64,000 bases of DNA from Desulfobacteraceae bacterium (GTDB lineage: Bacteria; Desulfobacterota; Desulfobacteria; Desulfobacterales; Desulfosalsimonadaceae), in NCBI GenBank assembly GCA_011390465.1, contig JAABSH010000008.1:50487-114486 (forward strand). The letters run 5' to 3'. Below the pieces are notes generated by a model, which worked only from the letters and a program-made list of their open reading frames with translations, was not told the origin of the DNA and did no database searches. Numbering within the stretch: the first letter of the stretch is position 1; the number at the start of each line of letters is the position of its first letter. This document shows, piece after piece, positions 57,695 to 64,000 of this stretch. The position numbers and the translations under genes are program-made.

Positions 57695-58351
57695 ATGAAA
57701 AAATTCGCGGTTATCGGGTTGGGAAATTTTGGATTTCATGTGGCCAAAACCCTGTTTGCGGACGGCAATGAGGTGGTTGCCATTGATACGGATAAAACAA
57801 GGGTTCAGGCCATTGGGGCTTATTCCACGGAAGCCATTGTAATGGATGCCACGGAAAAAGATGCGCTGAACTCACTGGGGCTGGAAACCATGGATGCCGT
57901 GATTGTGTCCACCGGCACCAAAATCAGCATCAGTGTTCTGATTTGTTTGTATTTAAATGAGATTAAAGTCAAAAAAATACTGGCCAAGGCATTGGACGGA
58001 GACCATGCCAAAATTTTAAGAAAAGTCGGTGCCACGGAAATTATTCACCCGGAAAGAGATATGGCCGTCAGAATTGCCAGAGGATTGTCAACACCCAATA
58101 TTCTGGATTTTATCCCGCTGGCGGAAGAATTTGATCTGGTCCAGGTCGGCCCGCCCCGGGCGTTTATCGGAAAAAGTTTAAAAGATCTGAATCTCCGGGC
58201 CAAATACAACGTCCATATCATTGCCATCAAAGAGCTGGTGCCGGAAAATTTTACCCTGGTGCCGCCGGCCAGTTTCGTCATAAAGGACAGTGATATTCTG
58301 ATTATGCTGGGGAAGTCTCAAAACATTAAAAAAATCAAAGAATTGAAATGA
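57695..58351 (+). CDS. ktrA: KtrA/TrkA family potassium channel gating subunit
   Basis: A 218-residue RCK protein. The N-terminal Rossmann domain has FAVIGLGNFGFHVAKTL (GxGxxG) with an acidic residue closing strand 2 (VVAIDTDKTRV), and a C-terminal TrkA-C ligand domain. It binds nucleotides (ATP/ADP or NAD) and c-di-AMP in homologues and gates KtrB. Cotranscribed with ktrB. Confidence 0.93.
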   Translation: MKKFAVIGLGNFGFHVAKTLFADGNEVVAIDTDKTRVQAIGAYSTEAIVMDATEKDALNSLGLETMDAVIVSTGTKISISVLICLYLNEIKVKKILAKALDGDHAKILRKVGATEIIHPERDMAVRIARGLSTPNILDFIPLAEEFDLVQVGPPRAFIGKSLKDLNLRAKYNVHIIAIKELVPENFTLVPPASFVIKDSDILIMLGKSQNIKKIKELK

Positions 58352-58372
58352 TGAGCCGTGTTGATGCGGCCG

Positions 58373-58446
58373 TAAAAAGTCAGATTCCGTGATGCCGGAC
58401 CTGATTCGACATCACGGAATATATTGAAATTGAAGGATTTTTTACA
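58373..58446. repeat. Inverted repeat between ktrA and purH, possible bidirectional terminator
   Basis: ATTCCGTGATG (58384-58394) and CATCACGGAAT (58410-58420) form the core. Outer GTAAAAAGTC (58373) and GATTTTTTAC (to 58446) extend it. The TAAAAAGTC end is shared with the repeat at 30814. It lies between converging genes and could end both transcripts. Confidence 0.6.
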
Positions 58447-58455
58447 CAGCTGCCA

Positions 58456-59706
58456 TCAGTGCTTGAAGCTCCGCTGGCCTGTGAGCACCATGGTGACATC
58501 GGCTTCATTGCAGGCTTCGATGGACTGGTAGTCCTTTAACGACCCGCCGGGTTGCACCACTGCGGACACGCCTTCCCGGATGCCCACGTCAATGCCGTCC
58601 CGGAACGGGAAAAACGCGTCGCTGACCATGGTGGCGCCGATCAGCCCGCCTTTTTCCGCCGCCACCCGGGCGTCAATGGCTGCTTTTTGATCTGCATCCG
58701 CCAGATCATTGTAGGAAATGCCGTGGGCTTCAAAACAATACCGGTCCGCCAGTTTGCGGCAGGCTTTGTCCCGGGCGATTTCCGCGACGCCCACCCGGTC
58801 CTGTTCGCCGGTGCCAATGCCCACGGATACGCCGTTTTTCACATAGATCACGGAATTGGAGGTGATGCCGGATTCCAGGAGCCATCCGAACCGGATATCC
58901 GCGTATTCCTGGTCCGTGGGGGGCCGGTTGATGACATAGTCCCTGCCCTGATACGAACACCGGGCCAGGACAAAATCTTCTTTTTTGAGCGATGTCGGGG
59001 CAAACGACCATTGGGCCACAATCCCGCCGTCCATCAGGTTTTTAAATTCCACCACCCGCTGCCCGACAAAAGAATTGAGCTGGTCAATATTTTTAATGCG
59101 AATGACCCGCAGGTTTTTCCGCCGGGATAGAATATCAATGGCGCCGTCCTCAAATTCCGGGGCCACCACCACCTCCGCGTACTGGTCCGCAATGGCCCGG
59201 GCCGTGGCTTTGTCCATGGCCCGGTTTACGGCAATGCACCCGCCAAAGGCCGCCACCCGGTCCGCCATATAGGCCTTGTGATACGCATCTTCCAGAGAAT
59301 CGGACAAGGCGGCCCCGCAGGGGTTGTTGTGCTTGACAATGATCACTGCGGGCTGGTCTGAAAAATACCGGAGAATGTTCAGGGCGTTGTCCGCGTCCGT
59401 CAGGTTGGTTTTGCCGGGGTGCTTGCCGGATTGCAGCAATTCAATGTCGGATACCAGGTATTTGCCGGGCAGAAGGGTTTCTGTGTCCCCAAGGATCAGG
59501 TTGCCGTTGACCAGGCGGTATAGCGATGCTTCCTGTCCCGGATTTTCGCCGTACCGGAGGCCTTTGCGCACGTTGTCGATTACCCAGTCCGCTTTTTCAT
59601 AAAAAAGGGTCTGCCGCCGGGTGCCGTCCACAAAGCTGATTTCCATCTGCGGGGGAAAATGATCATCCATAATGGTTTTATACATTTGCTTTAAATCACG
59701 GGTCAT
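58456..59706 (-). CDS. purH: AICAR transformylase as a separate protein (PurH C-terminal domain)
   Basis: A 416-residue protein holding only the AICAR formyltransferase domain: RYGENPGQEASLY (usually GENPHQ), VKHNNPCG with the catalytic His, and GGIVAQ/FFPFRDGID late motifs. It transfers the formyl group from 10-formyl-THF in the penultimate step of IMP synthesis. In most bacteria this domain is fused to IMP cyclohydrolase; here that activity is encoded by the separate gene upstream. A GENPGQ variant replaces the usual HQ. Confidence 0.9.
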   Translation of the reverse strand: MTRDLKQMYKTIMDDHFPPQMEISFVDGTRRQTLFYEKADWVIDNVRKGLRYGENPGQEASLYRLVNGNLILGDTETLLPGKYLVSDIELLQSGKHPGKTNLTDADNALNILRYFSDQPAVIIVKHNNPCGAALSDSLEDAYHKAYMADRVAAFGGCIAVNRAMDKATARAIADQYAEVVVAPEFEDGAIDILSRRKNLRVIRIKNIDQLNSFVGQRVVEFKNLMDGGIVAQWSFAPTSLKKEDFVLARCSYQGRDYVINRPPTDQEYADIRFGWLLESGITSNSVIYVKNGVSVGIGTGEQDRVGVAEIARDKACRKLADRYCFEAHGISYNDLADADQKAAIDARVAAEKGGLIGATMVSDAFFPFRDGIDVGIREGVSAVVQPGGSLKDYQSIEACNEADVTMVLTGQRSFKH

Positions 59707-59853
59707 CTTTTTTTTATCCTCTCGGGTCCAGGGTTTTGTTTTTAAAATCGGGTCCTTCAGGTTATCTTAACCCCGCAGAATTTTATCCAAAACCTTTGTG
59801 TCCGCTTTGATCACGGTGTTTGCTTTGATCAAGGGGCTGCGGGCCAGTAAAGA

Positions 59854-60537
59854 TTATTGGATTTCCGGGTAGCACGCGGCCACTTCTGCGGGGGTCCGGT
59901 CCCTGAGATATCCGGCAATCATCTGGTCATAATCCGCGGTGTGGGCAAAGGCTTTTTGCGCCAGCCGGAAACGGGTTTCAAGGGTGGTTTTGCCTGAATT
60001 ATCTTTAAGTTCCCTGATAATATGGGCATAATCACCCGGATCCACCACAGATGCCACCCGCAGATAATTTTTGGCCGACGCCCGGATCATGCAGGGCCCG
60101 CCAATGTCAATGTTGCCCCGGGCCATTTCCGGGGTGACGCCGGTTTTTTGAATGGTTTTGGCAAAGGGATACAGGTTCACCACCACCATGTCAATGGGCC
60201 GGGCCTTGGTGCGCTCCAGGTCACCGGCATGGGAGGCGTTATAGGTTTCCGTAAGAATGCCCAGATAAATTTTAAAATCAAGGGTTTTGACAAGGCCGCC
60301 CTCGGTTTCCGGCTGTCCGGTATAATCCGCCACCTGCATCAGCGCTGTTTCTGCCTGGCTGCCCAGAATGTCTTTGATTTTATTGTATGTGCCGCCGGTG
60401 GAAAGGATCCGGACGTTGGGATTGACGGCGATAAGACCGGGAATAAAGGTTTCCAGCCCGGATTTATCGGATACGCTGATCAGCACGGTGCTGACGGTTA
60501 CCTGGTCATCGATTTTTTTTACAAACTGAATGCTCAT
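59854..60537 (-). CDS. purH: IMP cyclohydrolase as a separate protein (PurH N-terminal domain)
   Basis: About 227 residues from the ATG at 60537; an upstream in-frame extension to 60636 is not family-like. MGS-like fold with VLISVSDKSGLETF, ILSTGGTYNKI, VKTLDFKIYLGIL (usual KTLHPKI), VVNLYPF and NIDIGGPCMIRASAKN. It closes the ring of FAICAR to IMP. The AICAR transformylase gene lies 147 bases downstream in the same direction, so a PurH split is clear. KTLDFK in place of KTLHPK removes a residue usually near the active site, which is noteworthy. Confidence 0.88.
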   Translation of the reverse strand: MSIQFVKKIDDQVTVSTVLISVSDKSGLETFIPGLIAVNPNVRILSTGGTYNKIKDILGSQAETALMQVADYTGQPETEGGLVKTLDFKIYLGILTETYNASHAGDLERTKARPIDMVVVNLYPFAKTIQKTGVTPEMARGNIDIGGPCMIRASAKNYLRVASVVDPGDYAHIIRELKDNSGKTTLETRFRLAQKAFAHTADYDQMIAGYLRDRTPAEVAACYPEIQ

Positions 60538-60791
60538 AAGCTTATTTTCCGCCGGGAAATTTTCCGCAAGGGGCAAAAAACCGGCAGAGTCTCCTTTCTT
60601 CGGATGTTTCGGGTTTTTAACGATTTGCAAAAGCATTTATGAAAAATAATTTGATTATTGTACCGGGTCAGGGAAAAAATACAATTTTATTTTTTTCAAA
60701 AGGTGCGATACGGTTTTTATTCGTTTTGTATTTTGTTCTGTAACACAGTTTTTTTATTTTTTTCATCATTTCAGTGAAAAGGAGCAGACCC

Positions 60792-62378
60792 TTGCATGTT
60801 ACATTTTACGGCGCGGTCAGAGAAGTTACCGGCTCAATGCACATGATCACCACCCCGCACGACAATATTCTTCTGGATTGCGGGATGTTCCAGGGCAGAA
60901 GAAAAGAGGCGGACCGGAAAAACCGGGTAATGCCCATTGATCCGGAAATTATCACCAACGTGATCCTTTCCCACGCCCATATCGACCATTCCGGTCGCCT
61001 TCCCATGCTGACCAGCAACGGGTTTGGCGGCCATATCATTACCACCCGGGCCACGGAAGATGCCTGCGGCTATATGCTGCCGGACAGCGCCCATATTCAG
61101 GAATCAGATGCCGGGTACCTGAATTATAAAATGGTGCGTAAAATTTTATCCAGAATGAAATCAGATTCTGAAAACGGCAAAAACAGGACCAGCAGCATCC
61201 GAGAACTCACAAAAATGCTGAAAAAAGGCAAGAATCATCTGAATCTGGACCTGATCAATGAACTGGCCGCGGAATATCAGCTTGAGGCGGTTTCCCCCAT
61301 CTATTCCATTGAAGATGCAAATCACGCGCTTTCTTTTTTTGACGGAATCCCCTATGAACAGCCCGTGGCAGTGGGACAAAATGCCGTTGCCACCCTTTAT
61401 GACGCCGGTCATATCCTGGGCTCTGCCATTACCGTTGTCCGAACCACCAACAACGGACGGCAGTACAAACTCTGTTTTACCGGGGATATCGGCCGGTTTG
61501 ACAAGCCGATCCTGGTAAATCCCACCCTGAAGTTTGCCGAGGAAGACCGGGATATTGATTTGCTGATTATGGAAAGCACCTATGGTGACCGGCATCATGA
61601 GCCCGTGGCAGACATGGCCCCCCACCTGAAAGCAGTGATCAATGACACGGTGGAGCGCGGCGGTACCCTGCTGATACCGGCTTTTGCTTTTGGCCGGACC
61701 CAGGAGCTGCTTTATGTGATTCATAATCTGTACAACAATCATGAGGTGCCCCGGATTCCGGTATACGTGGACAGTCCGCTGGCCACGCGCATTACCCGCG
61801 TGTTTGGTGAGCATCCGGAAATGTATGACCAGGAAACCCATGAGGATTTTCTGACCAACGGGGACAACCCGTTTATGTTCAATCAGCTGAAATTTACGGC
61901 CTCCGTGGATGAATCCATGGACCTGATGCGGGAGAAAAAACCCCATATCGTGATTTCCGCCTCCGGTATGTGTGAAGCCGGCCGGATTCTGCATCACCTG
62001 CGGCATAAAATCCATGATGCCAAAAATACAATTCTGATTGTGGGATTCATGGCTCAGCATACCCTTGGCCGCCGCCTGCTTGAGCAGGGCCGTGCCTGGC
62101 AGAAATCCGGTCGCAAGGGAAAAGCCCCTCGGCTGCGGGTGCTGAACAAAGAATATCCCCTGGCTGCTCATGTGACCAAGATTGACGGGTTCAGCGCCCA
62201 TGGCGATAAAAATGAAATGCTGCGGTTTGTGGAAAAATCCAACCTGAATATTAAAAAAATTGCCCTGGTGCACGGGGATGAGGATCAGACCCTGGCGTTT
62301 GCAGACACCCTGAGAGGCAAAGGCCACAATGTGCTGGTGCCCAGGGTGGGATCCACTGTGGATTTGACATTACAATAA
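60792..62378 (+). CDS. Beta-CASP metallo-beta-lactamase ribonuclease-like protein
   Basis: About 528 residues from a TTG at 60792, preferred because AAGGAG lies seven bases upstream; a GTG at 60774 is the alternative. MBL motifs: LSHAHIDHSGRLP, then FTGDIGRFDKPIL. The beta-CASP part follows: ESTYGDRHH, LIPAFAFGRTQELLY, ISASGMCEAGRILHHL, with the RMBL end KIDGFSAHGDK. This is the CPSF/Ysh1-like group found in bacteria and archaea, probably an RNA exo- or endonuclease. Clustered with another MBL gene, but the sequences are unrelated. Confidence 0.88.
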   Translation: MHVTFYGAVREVTGSMHMITTPHDNILLDCGMFQGRRKEADRKNRVMPIDPEIITNVILSHAHIDHSGRLPMLTSNGFGGHIITTRATEDACGYMLPDSAHIQESDAGYLNYKMVRKILSRMKSDSENGKNRTSSIRELTKMLKKGKNHLNLDLINELAAEYQLEAVSPIYSIEDANHALSFFDGIPYEQPVAVGQNAVATLYDAGHILGSAITVVRTTNNGRQYKLCFTGDIGRFDKPILVNPTLKFAEEDRDIDLLIMESTYGDRHHEPVADMAPHLKAVINDTVERGGTLLIPAFAFGRTQELLYVIHNLYNNHEVPRIPVYVDSPLATRITRVFGEHPEMYDQETHEDFLTNGDNPFMFNQLKFTASVDESMDLMREKKPHIVISASGMCEAGRILHHLRHKIHDAKNTILIVGFMAQHTLGRRLLEQGRAWQKSGRKGKAPRLRVLNKEYPLAAHVTKIDGFSAHGDKNEMLRFVEKSNLNIKKIALVHGDEDQTLAFADTLRGKGHNVLVPRVGSTVDLTLQ

Positions 62379-62395
62379 ACTGAAAGGAACCCAAT

Positions 62396-62722
62396 ATGGT
62401 TGTTGTCGCAAAAATAAAAGCCCTTGCCGGGCAGGAAGCGGAGATGAAAACAGCGCTTTTGGAAATCATCCCCAAAGTAAAGCAGGAGCCGGGCACCTTG
62501 GTATATTCTCTGCATCAGGACCAGAATGATCCGGCTGTGTTTTTGTTTTATGAAAAATACGCGGACATGGAGGCCCTGGTGGCCCACAGCAGCACCCCGT
62601 ATTTCAAACAATTGTTTAAAAATATCAAATCACTGATGGATGGCGCGCCCGAGATTACCATGTATACGGAGCTGGCCGGTATCAATGCCGATATCAGTGC
62701 CGATATCAGTGCGGGTATTTAG
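62396..62722 (+). CDS. Antibiotic biosynthesis monooxygenase (ABM) domain protein
   Basis: A 108-residue ferredoxin-like fold: VVVAKIKALAGQEAEMKTALLEI, VKQEPGTLVYSLHQDQNDP, FLFYEKYADMEALVAHSSTPYF. Family members include quinol monooxygenase YgiN and heme-degrading relatives. The C-terminus ends in two ADIS repeats (NADISADISAGI), a small duplication. It follows the beta-CASP gene by 17 bases. Confidence 0.85.
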   Translation: MVVVAKIKALAGQEAEMKTALLEIIPKVKQEPGTLVYSLHQDQNDPAVFLFYEKYADMEALVAHSSTPYFKQLFKNIKSLMDGAPEITMYTELAGINADISADISAGI

Positions 62723-62804
62723 TGACCGGCCGGTTTCATAAAAACCTGCTGATGTTGGGTGCGCCATGGTTTTCAGAGCTTTTTGGCCGGTGAAATGAGC
62801 CTTT

Positions 62805-63704
62805 ATGCTGGAGTTAATTGATCTGGACATTCCTGCCCTGGGGTATACCCGGTTTATTTCAAGCTGGCTGTATCAGAAAGCGGAAGAAAATTTTCTGGTG
62901 GATCCGGGCCCGGCCTGCACCATGGGGCACCTGCTCAGGGAACTTGACCGGCGCGGCGTGTCCCGGCTGGACTGGATTCTGCTGACCCACATTCATCTGG
63001 ATCATGCCGGTTGCATGGGAGATCTGATAGAGCGCTTCCCTGAAGCAACGGTGGTGTGCCATGAAAAAGCCGTTTCCCATCTGGCGGATCCTGGCCGGCT
63101 GTGGCAAGGATCTCTGAAGGTTTTGGGGAATGTGGCCCGGGTTTACGGAGAAATGAAACCGGTGCCCCGGGCAAATATCTTGGTTGCTGATGTCCTGCCG
63201 GTGGCCGGCGGCATCCGGGTAATTCCCACCCCGGGCCATGCGGCCCATCATCAGTGTTTTATTTTAAGAGATCACTTGTTTTGCGGTGAGCTGTTCGGGA
63301 TTTTTCTTCAGCTGGAACATGCCATTTATCTGCGGCCGGCCACTCCCAGAGTGTTTGTGCTGAAGGATTTTTTATCGTCCATGGATGCAGTGGCCCCATT
63401 CATGGATCGGCGGATCTGTTTTTCCCATTACGGTTTTTCCGACAAAGGGCCGCTGATCCTGGATACCGCCAGAAAGCAGCTGCAGCTCTGGGTGGCTGTA
63501 ATTTCAGAGTTTTGCCATAATTCGGGTATGGAACCGGGTATGGAACCGGACATAAACCGGATTATGGCGAAACTCTTTGAAAAAGATCCGGTTTACCGCC
63601 GCCGCACCCTGCTGCCCCAGGCCCTTCAGACCCGGGAAGCCCATTTTTCGGTGAATTCCATTCAGGGAATTCTGCACTACCTGCTGCGCCACAGTTTTAT
63701 CTGA
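62805..63704 (+). CDS. MBL-fold metallohydrolase
   Basis: A 299-residue protein with THIHLDHAGCMGDL (HxHxDH), VIPTPGHAAHHQ and CGELFGIF (third and fourth metal ligands), and a late FSHYGFSD. It is a single-domain lactamase-fold hydrolase with a C-terminal helical extension of about 90 residues, similar in layout to beta-lactamase domain proteins of sulfate reducers. Substrate unknown; glyoxalase II-like or quorum lactone hydrolysis are possibilities. It is on the same strand as the ABM gene. Confidence 0.8.
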   Translation: MLELIDLDIPALGYTRFISSWLYQKAEENFLVDPGPACTMGHLLRELDRRGVSRLDWILLTHIHLDHAGCMGDLIERFPEATVVCHEKAVSHLADPGRLWQGSLKVLGNVARVYGEMKPVPRANILVADVLPVAGGIRVIPTPGHAAHHQCFILRDHLFCGELFGIFLQLEHAIYLRPATPRVFVLKDFLSSMDAVAPFMDRRICFSHYGFSDKGPLILDTARKQLQLWVAVISEFCHNSGMEPGMEPDINRIMAKLFEKDPVYRRRTLLPQALQTREAHFSVNSIQGILHYLLRHSFI

Positions 63705-63903
63705 TTTCCGGCCCGGGCCGGAAATGCCCGCCTGTGTATTTTTTTCCTCAAAAAATAATTTTCTCCCTGCTTTTTTAAACTCCTCCCACATTGCTCCACA
63801 TTGGTTATTTGGATTTTAATATTCAATAATCATTAGAAAAAAATAAATTGTAATTATTTTTTTCCTTGACATTGTTATTAATTTCTATAGTCTTGAAACA
63901 GAT

Positions 63904-63928
63904 GTGGATGAAAGTGGATGTTTATGGA
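63904..63928 (+). promoter_or_regulatory. MraZ operator (three direct repeats)
   Basis: GTGGA (63904), GTGGA (63914) and ATGGA (63924) are spaced at 10 bases, the pattern of MraZ boxes (TGGGN-like direct repeats one helical turn apart). They sit directly upstream of mraZ. A divergent pair of similar sites in the opposite sense, GTGGA and GTGGG, lies around 63785-63800. Confidence 0.65.
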
Positions 63929-63941
63929 GGATAACGTTTCC

Positions 63942-64000
63942 ATGGGACGGTTCCGGGGAGCTTCAGATCATACGATTGATGAAAAGGGCCGCGTCATCAT
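63942..64000 (+). CDS. mraZ: MraZ transcriptional regulator, 3' end beyond window
   Basis: Only 19 codons are visible from the ATG at 63942 (GGAGG ten bases upstream); an upstream in-frame ATG at 63924 is the alternative. GRFRGASDHTIDEKGRVI matches the conserved start of MraZ (FRGxxxHxLDxKGR). MraZ is the first gene of the division and cell-wall cluster (mraZ-mraW-ftsL...), which would lie downstream, and represses its own operon through direct repeats such as those at 63904. Confidence 0.82.
   Translation, partial: MGRFRGASDHTIDEKGRVI

Noticed and set aside
61161..62327. A 388-codon minus-strand frame opposite the beta-CASP gene
   Set aside because: The plus-strand protein has complete catalytic motifs; the antisense product shows no recognisable domain.
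63866..63891. Sigma-70 promoter TTGACA...TATAGT for mraZ
   Set aside because: The spacer is only 14 bases, too short for a normal promoter; the -10 assignment is uncertain.

Overview
The window looks like chromosomal DNA of a strictly anaerobic, probably sulfate-reducing member of the Desulfobacterota (Desulfobacterales-like). Grounds: HdrD/TmcB-type iron-sulfur oxidoreductases and an MvhD-type subunit, a selenocysteine tRNA next to selB, many TonB-linked and periplasmic metal-handling genes, TTG/GTG starts, and families of short dispersed repeats typical of that group. The placement is inference; no rRNA or species marker is present.

Layout. 0-3 kb: NfeD (cut by the window edge), a second NfeD, flotillin FloA and a zinc-ribbon membrane protein. 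3-21.2 kb: a metal/tetrapyrrole island. It starts with an exported CHAP-like protein and a CooC-like nickel ATPase, then an exported protein of about 22 acidic DxDxDG repeats followed directly by exbB, exbD and tonB. A GxxExxY gene set in a repeat cluster lies between exbD and tonB. Two outer-membrane blocks follow. Block A is a TonB receptor, a DUF4198/NikK-like protein, a NikL-like protein and a signal-peptide-bearing tetrapyrrole methylase. Block B is a TonB receptor, a beta-propeller-like protein, an FmdE-like lipoprotein, a second signal-peptide-bearing tetrapyrrole methylase and a second DUF4198 protein. This is my best candidate for an undescribed system: envelope capture and processing of a metal (Ni/Co) or metallo-tetrapyrrole.

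21-26.4 kb: amino-acid permease, two TrmO-like proteins, a DksA/TraR protein, a DEAD-box helicase and a cold-shock protein. 26.8-43.6 kb: a selenium/sulfur-flavoured region with a YedE transporter, YedF-like carrier, DUF3343 protein, a YjeF-C-like kinase fold, an ExtI-like porin, a DUF1858 protein, glycosyltransferases, a two-domain rhodanese, an outer-membrane barrel, an HdrD-like protein fused to a VTT membrane domain, a BioB-like radical SAM enzyme and a lipoprotein with six rhodanese domains (ExtH-like). 43.7-46 kb: PP-loop protein, TIM-barrel protein and a truncated phosphoglycerate mutase.

46-52.1 kb: TetR regulator with a membrane protein, then selB, tRNA-Sec, a broken HesB-like gene, an MvhD-like subunit, a small Cys protein and an HdrD/TmcB-like subunit. 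52.7-58.4 kb: a sensor kinase and sigma-54 activator, followed by a clear sigma-54 promoter in front of a pseudo-receiver protein and a Ktr/Trk potassium uptake pair. 58.4-64 kb: purH split into two genes, a beta-CASP metallo-beta-lactamase, an ABM monooxygenase-like protein, another MBL hydrolase, and the start of mraZ with its repeat operator.

A gapless 22-nt motif recurs upstream of five genes, always pointing at the gene: yedE (26770), a glycosyltransferase (32182), the HdrD-VTT fusion (37746), the six-rhodanese lipoprotein (43611) and the HdrD/TmcB-like gene (52470). It ties the selenium/sulfur and Hdr genes into one candidate regulon whose regulator is unknown.
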